NCBI GenBank assembly: GCA_004555155.1
Contig: SFJH01000010.1
Span: 1-50,319, forward strand
Length of the DNA: 50,319 nucleotides
Origin: Clostridiales bacterium
GTDB lineage: Bacteria; Bacillota; Clostridia; Christensenellales; Aristaeellaceae
Reading direction: 5' to 3'
Shown piece by piece: positions 16,045-24,711 of this stretch. The notes under the pieces are model-generated. The model was not told where the DNA came from, made no database searches, and saw only the letters and a list, made by a program, of their open reading frames with translations. A program made the position numbers and the translations under genes. Every line of letters starts with the position of its first letter. Position 1 is the stretch's first letter.

Positions 16045-17184
16045 ATGCGGGTTGAATGGAAGAGCTGTTTGCGGATAGGCGTATCTGCATTTCTGCTGTT
16101 TCTTGCGATTTACTATTGGCAGGGCGTAACCAATCTGGGCGCGCTGTTTCTGCAGGCGGCGTTTCCGCTGGCAGTCGGCGCGGGCATCGCCTATGTGGCC
16201 AATATTCTGATGAGCTTCTATGAAAAGCGCCTCAGGCTGAAGAACAAATGGTGGCAGAGACTCCGTCGGCCCGCCTGCATGGCGCTGGCGTTTCTGACGG
16301 TGGTGCTGGCGCTGCTGCTGCTGATCTGGCTGATTATACCGCAGCTGGTTTCGTGCTTTCAGGTGCTGCTGGAGGCGCTGCCCGGCGCGATAGAATCGCT
16401 GTACGGCTGGCTGGAAGAGCATTTCAACATCAGCGCCTGGATGGCTCAGCAGGCGCAGAGCATGCCCGACGGCGAAACCGATTGGGAAAGCCTGCTGAAG
16501 AACGTGGTCAGCGTGCTGTTCAAAGGCGTGGGCGGCGCGATGAATGCGGTTGTGGCGGTGACCTCCTCGCTGGTGGGCGGCACGATCTCGCTGTTCATGA
16601 GCCTGATCTTCGCGGTCTACATTCTGCTGGGCAAGGAGCGCCTGGGAAGCCAGTTCACCCGCCTGATGAAGCGCGCGCTGGGAGAGCGCCGGACGGGACG
16701 GGTGCTCGACACGCTGCGCGTGTTTGACGACTGCTTTCACAGCTACATCGTCGGACAGTGCCTGGAGGCGCTGATTCTGGGAAGTCTCTGCGCCGTGGGC
16801 ATGATGATTCTGCGGCTGCCGTATTCGCTGATGATCGGCGCGCTGGTGGGCGTCACGGCGCTGATTCCCATTGCGGGCGCATACATCGGCGGCGCGCTGG
16901 GTGCGATCATGGTCTTCTCCGTCTCGCCGGTGAACGCGCTGATCTTTCTGGTATTCCTTGTGATTCTTCAACAGATCGAGGGCAATCTGATCTATCCGCG
17001 CACCGTCGGTTCCTCGCTGGGCCTGCCCGGCATCTGGGTGCTGGCGGCGGTGACGGTGGGCGGCGGCGTGCTGGGCATTACCGGTATGCTGCTGTTCGTC
17101 CCCCTGACCGCGGCGGTCTACCGCCTGCTGGGGGCGTATGTGCGCGGGGGCGAGCGCGGCGAAAAGCGCGCACCGTCGAAGTAA
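16045..17184 (+). CDS. AI-2E (PerM/YtvI) family membrane transporter
   Basis: The product has 379 residues with about seven or eight membrane helices. Two lie near the N terminus, then comes a soluble amphipathic part (roughly 110-170), then a C-terminal bundle with the family signatures VVGQCLEALILG-like (here YIVGQCLEALILGSLC), GALVGVTALIPIAGAYIGG and LQQIEGNLIYPRTVGSSLGLP. The family includes Na+/H+ antiporters, AI-2 exporters and the sporulation protein YtvI, so the substrate is open. In a spore former YtvI-like function is possible. The ATG at 16045 follows GGGGAGGG; a TTG at 16027 is in frame but overlaps that site. A terminator follows directly. Confidence 0.88.
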   Translation: MRVEWKSCLRIGVSAFLLFLAIYYWQGVTNLGALFLQAAFPLAVGAGIAYVANILMSFYEKRLRLKNKWWQRLRRPACMALAFLTVVLALLLLIWLIIPQLVSCFQVLLEALPGAIESLYGWLEEHFNISAWMAQQAQSMPDGETDWESLLKNVVSVLFKGVGGAMNAVVAVTSSLVGGTISLFMSLIFAVYILLGKERLGSQFTRLMKRALGERRTGRVLDTLRVFDDCFHSYIVGQCLEALILGSLCAVGMMILRLPYSLMIGALVGVTALIPIAGAYIGGALGAIMVFSVSPVNALIFLVFLVILQQIEGNLIYPRTVGSSLGLPGIWVLAAVTVGGGVLGITGMLLFVPLTAAVYRLLGAYVRGGERGEKRAPSK

Positions 17185-17190
17185 ACGGGA

Positions 17191-17224
17191 CGCGGCAGAG
17201 CGCAATCCTCTGCCGCGCCTTTTC
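17191..17224 (+). terminator. Intrinsic terminator after the AI-2E family gene
   Basis: A 10-bp perfect stem (CGCGGCAGAG 17191-17200 with CTCTGCCGCG 17208-17217) is followed by CCTTTT. It ends only 17 bases before the helicase start, so the helicase transcript must either read through it or start very close by. Confidence 0.8.
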
Positions 17225-17241
17225 AGATTTTGGAGGAAAAT

Positions 17242-20200
17242 ATGCGGGAGCTGTTTACGGAAAAGACCTGCCGGTGGTTTGAAGAGAACCTCGGCGCGCC
17301 CACAGAGGTGCAGCGACAGGGCTGGCGCGCGATTGCCTCAGGGGAAAACGTGCTCATCAGCGCGCCCACTGGAACAGGAAAGACGCTGACGGCCTTTCTG
17401 ATGGCGATCGACCGGCTGAACGGACTCGCGCAGCGGCAGATGCTTCAGGAGCAGGTCTACGTGCTGTACATCACGCCGCTGAAGGCGCTGGGCAATGACA
17501 TCCGCGAAAATCTTCAAAGGCCCATCGAGGGATTGGAGGCGCCTCTGCGCATCGCGGTGCGCAATGGAGATACGCCGCCCTCGGAGCGCCAGCGGATGTG
17601 CCGCAAGCCGCCGCATATCCTGATTACCACGCCGGAATCGCTGTATCTGATGCTGACCAGCCGCAGCGGACGTCAGCTCCTTTCGACGGTGAAGACCGTG
17701 ATTGTGGACGAGCTGCACGCGATGATCAGCAGCCGTCGGGGCACGCATCTGATGCTGTCGCTGGCGCGCCTGGACGCGCTTTGCGCATGTCCGCCGCAGC
17801 GCATCGGCCTTTCGGCCACGATTCGGCCGCTGGAGTTGGCCGCGCACTGTCTGGCGGGAGAGCGAACGCGAATCGTCGCGCCGACGATGGAGAAGGCGTC
17901 CTCGGTTCGGGTGCTTGCCGCGACTCGGGATCTGACCCGGCTGCGGGAGAGCTCCATCTGGCCGGAGATCTTTCGGGAGGTGTACGAGACCGCTCAGCGC
18001 TGCCGCACGGTGCTGGTATTCTGCGAGGGCCGCGCGACGGCGGAAAAGGTGGCGCACGGCGTGAACGAACTGGGCGGCGAGGGATACGCGCGCACCCATC
18101 ACGGCAGCGTTTCCAAGGAACAGCGGATGGAGGCTGAGCGCGCGCTGAAGTCCGGACAGCTCAAGGTGCTGTGCGCTACGTCCTCGATGGAGCTGGGCAT
18201 CGACGTGGGCGAGGTGGATCGGGTGATTCAGATCGGCTGTCCGCAGCGGATTTCCTCCGCCGTTCAGCGCTTGGGCAGGGCGGGCCATCGCCCCGGGGAG
18301 GTCAGCCGCATGGACTTCCATCCGCGTCATCGTTCGGAGACGCTGCTCTCGGCGATGACGGCCTGCGGCATGCGGATGGGGGAGATCGAGGCGGTGGAGC
18401 CGGAGGAAATGTGCGTCGATATCCTCGCCCAGCATCTGGTTTCCATGGCGGCGGCGGAAACCTATACGGTGGATGAAGCGCTTCAAATCTGTCGAAGCTG
18501 CTGGTGCTATCGCGATCTGACCAGGACGCAGCTGAATCGGGTGCTGTGCATGCTGGCGGGAGACGACGAGCACGAGGAGGATCGGCCCGTCTCGCCCAGG
18601 GTGGAGTACGACCGCTTGTCGGGCACGGTGTCCGGCAGCAACTATACGCGGATGCTGGCGCTGTCTTCCGGCGGAACGATTCCGGATCGCGGACAGTTCG
18701 CCGTGGTGCTGGAGGATGGAGCGACGCGCCTGGGAGAATTGGACGAGGAGTTTGTGTTTGAAGCGCGGCTGGGCGACAAGTTCCTGCTGGGCGCGTTTGC
18801 ATGGACGATTCTCAGAATCGAGCGCGACCGGGTGATCGTGCGGCAGAGCACGCCCGAGGGCGCGCAGTCGCCGTTCTGGCGGGGCGACGGTATGGGCAGG
18901 AGCTTCGCGACCGGCGCGATGTTCGGCGGAATGCTGCGGACGCTGGAGGAAGCGCGCGCCGCCGGAGGCATGATAAGACTGCTGACGGACTGGACGAAAG
19001 ACGAGAACGCCGCTGTGAATATCGCGGATTACGTGAACGAACAGATGGAAGCGAACGGTTGTCTGGCGACGGACCGCACGCTGGTGCTGGAATATTTTAC
19101 GGATGAAACAGGCGATCAGCTGCTGATGCTTCACTGTCCCTACGGCGGACGGGTGAATCAGGGGCTGGCGATTCTGATGCGGGCGATTGCCGCCCGGGAG
19201 ACGGGCTGCGACGTGCGCGCCTGGCACGATGACGACGGCGTGCTGCTGCACGTCACCGGCGGGGAAGTGCCGGAGCTGCTGCTCGAGCGCATTCACCCTG
19301 ATCATGTGCGCGAGATGCTCTGGCGGGAGCTGCCGGGAACGGCGCTGTTTGCCATGCTGTTTCGCTACAATATGAATCGCGCGCTGATGATGGGCGTGCG
19401 TCCGGGCGGACGTGTGCCGCTGTGGGTGCAGCGCATTCGCGGCGCGGAGGCGTTGGCGCGGGCGAGCGGACATCCCGATCATCCGCTGCTGGTGGAGACG
19501 CTGCGCGACTGCATGGATCGGCATATCGATACGGATGGGCTCTCCCGGCTCCTGAAGGAGCTGCGGACGGGCGCGATCCAGCTGGTGATCCGGCGCGCGC
19601 AGGGAAGACCTTCGCCGATGACGCTGTCGCTGCGCCGTCAGGTGGAAGCGGAGCTGATGTACGATTACGCGCCGTCTCACGGCGTGGCCGAGGGACTGCG
19701 CATTGTGGACGACATGCAGCCCGAAATTCCGCCGGAAGCGGAAGCACTGTTACAGGCGCATACCGGCTCGAAGCCGCCGGACAGCGCGGAGGGCCTGCAC
19801 AACAAGCTGATGGCGGAGGGCGATCTGCTGGCGGAGGAGACGGAAGCGCCGTTCGAGTGGATGCAGACGCTGCTGGAACGGGGAAGGGCGCTGTATGTGG
19901 AACCCGGATTGTGGATCGCCGCGGAGGAGTGCGAGCTCTATGAGAACGCGCTGACGGCGGGCGATCAAGAGGCGCTTCAGCGCATTTTGCGCCGGTGTCT
20001 GCGCTATCGCGGGCCGATGGACGCCGCCGGACTGGAGGCGCGCTATTCGACGCCGGTACAGGAAGCGTTGGACGCGCTGCTGGCGGAGGAAAGGATCGTC
20101 TGCCGGGAGGGCGTGTACGTTCACGCGGAGGTCTGGCGCAAGGCGCAGCGCATGACGGTTCAGGCGCGCCGCCGGGCGATTCAGACTGCGGATCCGCAGA

Positions 20201-21303
20201 GCTACGCAGCCTTTCTGGCGGGGTGGAGCAGGGAGAGCGGCGCGCCAAAGGAGCGCCTGGCGGCCGCGCTGCGGCGGCTGAGGGGTCTGTATTTGCCGGT
20301 GGAGCAATGGGAGAGCGTTGTGCTGCCCGCGCGGACGGCGGGCTATCGCCCGGGGATGCTGGACGAGCTGCTGGCGAGCGGCGAGGCGATCTGGCGCGTG
20401 TCGCAGGACGGCGAGCGACTGGCGTTTTATCCGCCGGACGCAGTGGATTGGGACGGCCCGATTCCACAGAACGATCCCTCCGGGGAAGCCGGTGCAGTGC
20501 GGAATTTTCTGCTTCGGCGCGGCGCGAGCTTTTCCGCGTCCATTGCGGCGGCGATGCCCGGCGTATCGACTGCGGACGTGCTGCGGCGCATGGCCCGGCT
20601 GGGCGATGCGGCGTGCGACAGCTTTGCGCCTATGCGCAAGCTGCAGACGGGAACCGGACGGCGGCAGCAGGCGCGCAGCAGACTGGCGGCGGTCAGCGGA
20701 GGGCGTTGGGAATTGGCCCGGCCGATGCTGGAAATGTCGATGGAGGAGCGGCTGGACGCGGCCTTCGACCGCTGGGGGATTCTATGCCGCGAGACGGCGG
20801 CGCTGGAGAATCTCCGCTTTGCCGACGCGCTTGCGCTGCTGCGGCAGATGGAATACACGGGACAGGCGCGGCGCGGTTATTTCGTGAGAGGGCTTTCCGG
20901 AGCGCAGTTCGTGCGCGCGCAGGATTTCGAGCGCGTTTGCGCAGCGCTTTCTTCGCCGGATCGCGAGCCGGTTTGCCTGAACGCCGTCGATCCTGCGCAG
21001 GCGTGGGGAAGGATTCTGAAGCACGATCCGGAACGGGCGTTTTTGTGCGTGCCGGGCACGGCGGTGGTGACGTCGTGCGGCGAGGTTCGGCTGATCCTGG
21101 AGCGGCAGGGGACGCAGCTGCGCAGCTTCGGCGCGACGGAAGCGGACTTCGCCGCCCTGGCGGACGCTTTCCGCACGGGCAAGTTGTTTCCCGGACTGGC
21201 GCTGCTGACGGTGCGCAATTATCCGGACGAGGCGCAGGAAGCGCTGACACGCGCGGGCTTTGTTCGCGAGATGCGGGACTACGTGCTGGAAAAGCACAGA
21301 TGA
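17242..21303 (+). CDS. lhr: Lhr-type large ATP-dependent helicase
   Basis: The product has 1353 residues. Superfamily 2 helicase motifs are in order: Q-type region TEVQRQGW, Walker A APTGTGKT (41-48), motif Ib TTPESL, motif II VDELHAM, motif III LSATIRP, and motif VI QRLGRAGHR. The winged-helix and Lhr core region follows (ARLGDKFLLGAFAWTI-like segment, about 500-560), then a long Lhr C-terminal region with repeated helical domains to the end. Lhr enzymes are 3'-5' translocases with roles in DNA repair; the long form is best known from actinobacteria and proteobacteria. The start is the ATG at 17242 after TGGAGGAAAAT; an in-frame TTG at 17230 overlaps this site. It stands alone between two terminators. 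Confidence 0.92.
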   Translation: MRELFTEKTCRWFEENLGAPTEVQRQGWRAIASGENVLISAPTGTGKTLTAFLMAIDRLNGLAQRQMLQEQVYVLYITPLKALGNDIRENLQRPIEGLEAPLRIAVRNGDTPPSERQRMCRKPPHILITTPESLYLMLTSRSGRQLLSTVKTVIVDELHAMISSRRGTHLMLSLARLDALCACPPQRIGLSATIRPLELAAHCLAGERTRIVAPTMEKASSVRVLAATRDLTRLRESSIWPEIFREVYETAQRCRTVLVFCEGRATAEKVAHGVNELGGEGYARTHHGSVSKEQRMEAERALKSGQLKVLCATSSMELGIDVGEVDRVIQIGCPQRISSAVQRLGRAGHRPGEVSRMDFHPRHRSETLLSAMTACGMRMGEIEAVEPEEMCVDILAQHLVSMAAAETYTVDEALQICRSCWCYRDLTRTQLNRVLCMLAGDDEHEEDRPVSPRVEYDRLSGTVSGSNYTRMLALSSGGTIPDRGQFAVVLEDGATRLGELDEEFVFEARLGDKFLLGAFAWTILRIERDRVIVRQSTPEGAQSPFWRGDGMGRSFATGAMFGGMLRTLEEARAAGGMIRLLTDWTKDENAAVNIADYVNEQMEANGCLATDRTLVLEYFTDETGDQLLMLHCPYGGRVNQGLAILMRAIAARETGCDVRAWHDDDGVLLHVTGGEVPELLLERIHPDHVREMLWRELPGTALFAMLFRYNMNRALMMGVRPGGRVPLWVQRIRGAEALARASGHPDHPLLVETLRDCMDRHIDTDGLSRLLKELRTGAIQLVIRRAQGRPSPMTLSLRRQVEAELMYDYAPSHGVAEGLRIVDDMQPEIPPEAEALLQAHTGSKPPDSAEGLHNKLMAEGDLLAEETEAPFEWMQTLLERGRALYVEPGLWIAAEECELYENALTAGDQEALQRILRRCLRYRGPMDAAGLEARYSTPVQEALDALLAEERIVCREGVYVHAEVWRKAQRMTVQARRRAIQTADPQSYAAFLAGWSRESGAPKERLAAALRRLRGLYLPVEQWESVVLPARTAGYRPGMLDELLASGEAIWRVSQDGERLAFYPPDAVDWDGPIPQNDPSGEAGAVRNFLLRRGASFSASIAAAMPGVSTADVLRRMARLGDAACDSFAPMRKLQTGTGRRQQARSRLAAVSGGRWELARPMLEMSMEERLDAAFDRWGILCRETAALENLRFADALALLRQMEYTGQARRGYFVRGLSGAQFVRAQDFERVCAALSSPDREPVCLNAVDPAQAWGRILKHDPERAFLCVPGTAVVTSCGEVRLILERQGTQLRSFGATEADFAALADAFRTGKLFPGLALLTVRNYPDEAQEALTRAGFVREMRDYVLEKHR

Positions 21304-21366
21304 CAGGGACGCCGGACTGCGCAGAGGATTGCAGCTCCGTAAAGAAATCCCGAAGCGGAGAGATGA

Positions 21367-21403
21367 AAAAGCATCGCCGACCGCAAGGTCCGGCGATGCT
21401 TTT
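21367..21403. terminator. Bidirectional terminator between lhr and pepC
   Basis: A 13-bp stem (AAAAGCATCGCCG 21367-21379 with CGGCGATGCTTTT 21391-21403) has an 11-base loop. The T-run is stronger on the minus strand, where it closes pepC. Confidence 0.85.
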
Positions 21404-21413
21404 GAAAACAGAA

Positions 21414-22748
21414 TCAGTCCGCGAGGGTGCCCATGGGATCCCAGGGATCGAGAACGACGGCCTTCTTCTCGGCCAGTGCGGCGAGCTCGCCCAAGTACTC
21501 CCGCTCCACGGCGGCCTGGAACACGTATTCGTCGAACCAGGTGTCGGAGCAGACGTAGTAGCCCTTTTCGCCGTTCTTGTCGCCCCAGCTGTTCTCGATC
21601 TTCCAGCGGTTGGGCTTGCCGTCCACGAGGTTCACACCGGTGATGACCATGGCGTGATTCATCGCGGAGAACCAGTAGTCCAGCGCGTCGGCCTTGCTGA
21701 GCTGCAGATCGAGGCCGGTGAGCAGCTCGGCGTTGAAGCACTGATCGTCCCAGACGCCCTTCTCGCGCTCGCCGAACTTGCCGACGTCGCTGCCGAACCA
21801 GACCACCTTGCCGGCCTCCAGCTGGCGGATGATGGCTGCCTTGAAGTCGTCCATGGAGAGATTCAGGTGCTTGACAGGCTTGCCGCCCACGACGTTGTTC
21901 AGCAGCTTGACCTCGAAGGTCTGGCCATAGGGCTTGTCTACGGTGGGGGCGTGGATGATGCTGACGATCTGCTTGAGGAAGCCGCCTAGATACTTCTCGC
22001 TGAAGGACTTGGCGGTGAGGCCGCGGTCGATGTGATACTGCTTGTCCTTGTCGACGTATTCGAAATCGAAGGTCTTCGGCGGCTCGGTATAGCAGCTGCA
22101 CAGGAAGGCGTAGATCTTGCCCAGCATGTCGGACTTGGCCTGCTGGATATCCGCTTCGGAGGCGCCGTCGGCCACCATGCTGCGCAGCTTGACGGCGCAG
22201 GCCTTCAGGTTGCGGTTGAGGATGTGGTTCATATTGTTGGTGTGGCAGGACTGGAAGGTCTCGCCGTAGACGCTCTTGGGAACCACGCCGTACTTTTCGA
22301 CGATGTTGGCGAACATATCCCACTGGCCGCCGTCGTGCACGCCGGTGGTGAGGATAAACGCAACGGTGCGGTCGGAGGTGGGCAGATCGGCGGTGTCGAT
22401 GATGCTCTCCAGGAAGTAGTTGGCGCGCTCGAACTTGTCCCAGAAGGCCAGATAGCTCTGGGAGAGCTCGAACTGCTCCAGATTGAGATCGTTGGCGATC
22501 TTCTCGCGCAGCACATTCGTGGCTGCGAACAGCCAGCAGCGGCCGCTGGCCTGCTGGTTGGTGACTTCCAGGGTGGGAATATCGATGGAGAATTTCTGCT
22601 GCATGGTAAAGGAGGCCTTCGCAACATAGGTTACGTCCTTGATGTCCGCTTTGGACAGCGCGAGGCACGCCACCTGGCGCGCGGTGGACGCGTTGAAGGC
22701 TTCAGACCAGCTTGCCAGCTGTTCATTGGTAATCGGCGTCTGGGTCAT
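21414..22748 (-). CDS. pepC: Aminopeptidase C (bleomycin hydrolase family, peptidase C1B)
   Basis: The product has 444 residues, the normal PepC length. The papain-type catalytic set is visible: Cys71 in QQASGRCWLFAA, histidine in NHAMVITGV and asparagine in ENSWGDKNGEKGYY. The family forms a cytoplasmic hexameric barrel that removes N-terminal residues from peptides and so recycles amino acids. It has its own near-consensus promoter and a terminator, so it is a single-gene unit. The ATG at 22748 is preceded by GGAGGATCC. Confidence 0.96.
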   Translation of the reverse strand: MTQTPITNEQLASWSEAFNASTARQVACLALSKADIKDVTYVAKASFTMQQKFSIDIPTLEVTNQQASGRCWLFAATNVLREKIANDLNLEQFELSQSYLAFWDKFERANYFLESIIDTADLPTSDRTVAFILTTGVHDGGQWDMFANIVEKYGVVPKSVYGETFQSCHTNNMNHILNRNLKACAVKLRSMVADGASEADIQQAKSDMLGKIYAFLCSCYTEPPKTFDFEYVDKDKQYHIDRGLTAKSFSEKYLGGFLKQIVSIIHAPTVDKPYGQTFEVKLLNNVVGGKPVKHLNLSMDDFKAAIIRQLEAGKVVWFGSDVGKFGEREKGVWDDQCFNAELLTGLDLQLSKADALDYWFSAMNHAMVITGVNLVDGKPNRWKIENSWGDKNGEKGYYVCSDTWFDEYVFQAAVEREYLGELAALAEKKAVVLDPWDPMGTLAD

Positions 22749-22801
22749 GATATGGATCCTCCAAAATCATTTGTTTTGTCGGCTTGTTTCGCCCAGTTTC
22801 T

Positions 22802-22830
22802 AATATAGTACGAACGGATGCAATTGTCAA
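22802..22830 (-). promoter_or_regulatory. Strong promoter of pepC
   Basis: Minus strand: perfect TTGACA (22825-22830), a 17-base spacer and TATATT (22802-22807). It lies 54 bases before the start codon. Confidence 0.85.
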
Positions 22831-22958
22831 GCGCAGTCGAAAAAACCTGTTTGGTTGCAGCGCTGCAGTCCACTTTGGAAATGCCAGCATAAAGAGGATG
22901 AGATTTGAGTACCAATCTGATAAAGCTGCAGAACGAACAGAAAGGAAGCTCAAATCTC

Positions 22959-23123
22959 ATGAACAGGATCACACAGGACATGAAATTCCGCTGCTCCCTG
23001 ATGGAAGATGCGGGGAAAAATGGAGTAGCCGGGCCGGTCGGAGGTAGAGCAAAGGAGCGTTCTGCATCTGCTTCTAATCAAATCCTTCCATCTTTTGCGA
23101 TGCCGGAGGCGGGGGATTTTTGA
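22959..23123 (+). pseudogene. Probable transposase N-terminal scrap
   Basis: The gene-free gap between pepC and spoIVFB holds a short frame beginning MNRITQDMKFRCSLMEDAGK at 22959. It resembles from memory the N terminus of clostridial IS3/IS481-like transposases (MNxxTQDMxxRxSLMxYAxK followed by YGVSRA). After about 25 residues the likeness ends, and the frame runs into the opposite-strand spoIVFB gene. An 11-bp inverted repeat (22899-22909 and 22949-22959, TGAGATTTGAG type) lies just before it. Both fit a decayed insertion sequence, but no full element or target duplication is seen. It is probably not expressed. Confidence 0.35.
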
Positions 23124-23944
23124 AGAATGCGGTCGAGCAGGGTGCGATCGTCGATGATGCGGGCAAGGCGGTTGTTGTCGAAGACGGCGTAGAGCGTGAC
23201 TCGATCCGGGCGGGCGGCGCGCAGCGCTTCTTCGGGAGAGGTGGATTCGTCGATGGCGAGCAGTGCGGCGGGCGTCGCTTCCCGGATCGGACGGATGCTC
23301 TCCACCAGCGTTCTGAGTTGGCTGTCCGTCAGCGCGCGGCGCTCGTCCGGTGCGGAGGCCAGCAGGAACAGGGCGGCAAACAGAGGGGAGAGATTCAGGT
23401 GTCCGCGGGCAAAGCAGCCCCAGACAGCCACCGCGATCAGCAGGGCGGCCAGAATACGGCCAATGAAAATGCCGATTTCTACGGCGCGGCGGCGGGGCAG
23501 GATCAGGCTCAGAAGGGCGTACAGGATCCGTCCGCCGTCCAGCGGCAGCGCGGGGAGCAGGTTGAACAGCATCAGCAGCGAGTTTATGCCGATCAATTCC
23601 GCGCTCAGCGCAGCGCTGAACAGCTGCCAATGGCAGAAGGCGGCGGACAGCAGGATCAGCGCCAGATTCGCGGCGGGCCCGGCGATGGACACGGCGATGA
23701 GCTGCGGAGCGGAGACGATATAGGGATTTCCGATTTGCGCCAGCCCGCCGAAGGGCGTCAAACGGAGCGCGCGAATGGGGACGTGCATCCAGCGCGCGGC
23801 GCTGAGATGGGCGGCCTCGTGGGCGAGCAGGGACAGCGTCAGCAGCGCGGCCATGCGGCCTTCGCCCAGCGCGGCGGCTATGCAGGGAAACAGCACGGCC
23901 AGCCAGTCGATCTGCAGCCGGATATTCTTCAGATGCAGATGCAT
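23078..23944 (-). CDS. spoIVFB: SpoIVFB-type site-2 metalloprotease (M50)
   Basis: The product has 288 residues with about six membrane helices. Active-site motifs are HEAAH (42-46, HExxH) in the first core helix and NLLPALPLDGGR (127-138, with Asp135 as third zinc ligand). The C-terminal 80 residues form a CBS-like soluble domain, as in SpoIVFB. In spore formers this protease sits in the outer forespore membrane and releases mature sigma-K from its pro-form. The partner gene spoIVFA ends one base upstream (TGA-C-ATG). The start is the ATG at 23944, where homology begins. It is the last gene of the maf-mre-rodA-spoIVF run. Confidence 0.9.
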   Translation of the reverse strand: MHLHLKNIRLQIDWLAVLFPCIAAALGEGRMAALLTLSLLAHEAAHLSAARWMHVPIRALRLTPFGGLAQIGNPYIVSAPQLIAVSIAGPAANLALILLSAAFCHWQLFSAALSAELIGINSLLMLFNLLPALPLDGGRILYALLSLILPRRRAVEIGIFIGRILAALLIAVAVWGCFARGHLNLSPLFAALFLLASAPDERRALTDSQLRTLVESIRPIREATPAALLAIDESTSPEEALRAARPDRVTLYAVFDNNRLARIIDDRTLLDRILQKSPASGIAKDGRI

Positions 23945-23945
23945 G

Positions 23946-24656
23946 TCACAGCCCCATGCGCTGCGCTGGATCCACTGCGGTTTCGCTTTCGCGCAGCTCG
24001 AAATAAAGTGAAGATTCCGAGATACCGATTGTCTGACCCCGCTGCACTGCGTCGCCCGGCTGCACGGAGGCTTCCGCAAGGTAGGCGCAGACGCTCTCCA
24101 GTCCGCTGCCATGGTCGATGAGCACGCCGATTGTACCGCCGGAGAGCTCGCTGACGGCGGTGACGGTGCCGTCTGCAACGGCGCATACCTCGCTGCCGGC
24201 GCGGCAGTCGAACATCAGCCAGGGCTGTTCGGCGGAATAGACGTGGCTCAGCTCGCCGTTCACCGGCTGCTCCAGCTCGCTGCTGCCGGAGAGATTGAGA
24301 AAGACCAGGGCGCTTTCCGGCATCAGATTGCGCACAAAGGACAGTCCGCCGATGGAATCATCCAGATCGATATGCATGGTCAGAGCGCGCTCGATGGTCT
24401 CGGAGGCGCTGCGGGCCCAGGGCTGGTTGATGTTCCCCATGGCGAGGATGGCCAGCAGCAGCGCGCAGGCGAGGGCGCTGTTGCGCAGCAGCCGGTCGCC
24501 GAAGGAGAGTTTCTCCCGGGACTCGCGGGCTTTGCGCTGCATCGGATGGGGTATGCTGCGCCAGCGCACGGGTCTGGCGGCAGGCGCGGACTGTGCTTCC
24601 GTCTGCGGCGGCGTGATCTGTGCGTGTATGCGGAGCTTGCTCTTTTCTTCGGACAT
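23946..24656 (-). CDS. spoIVFA: SpoIVFA-like membrane protein with degenerate M23 (LytM) domain
   Basis: The product has 236 residues. A charged N-terminal tail of about 55 residues, one membrane helix (ALACALLLAILAMG, about 62-75), a linker, and a C-terminal LytM/M23-like beta domain (about 150-236). The M23 zinc ligands are absent: the HxH of active enzymes reads LYF in SLYFELRES, and the first histidine is also missing. Loss of catalysis is normal for SpoIVFA, which inhibits and stabilises SpoIVFB until a signal arrives from the forespore. The ATG at 24656 has an AGGAGGG site, which is itself part of an inverted repeat. The direct neighbour spoIVFB supports the call. Confidence 0.85.
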   Translation of the reverse strand: MSEEKSKLRIHAQITPPQTEAQSAPAARPVRWRSIPHPMQRKARESREKLSFGDRLLRNSALACALLLAILAMGNINQPWARSASETIERALTMHIDLDDSIGGLSFVRNLMPESALVFLNLSGSSELEQPVNGELSHVYSAEQPWLMFDCRAGSEVCAVADGTVTAVSELSGGTIGVLIDHGSGLESVCAYLAEASVQPGDAVQRGQTIGISESSLYFELRESETAVDPAQRMGL

Positions 24657-24662
24657 AAAACA

Positions 24663-24702
24663 TCCCTCCTGTCACGCAATCTTATGCGGGGATCAGGAGG
24701 GA
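24663..24702 (-). promoter_or_regulatory. Inverted repeat covering the spoIVFA ribosome site
   Basis: Minus strand: TCCCTCCTG (24694-24702) can pair perfectly with CAGGAGGGA (24663-24671), which contains the Shine-Dalgarno site of spoIVFA. The loop is 22 bases. It lies right after the rodA stop and is followed by TGTTTT. It could mask translation of spoIVFA, or act as a weak terminator between rodA and the sporulation genes. Confidence 0.5.
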
Positions 24703-24711
24703 ATGACCTCT

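Noticed and set aside
17338..19680. A 780-codon minus-strand frame opposite the Lhr helicase
   Set aside because: Arg/His/Gln-rich shadow without any recognisable fold; the helicase motifs are on the plus strand.
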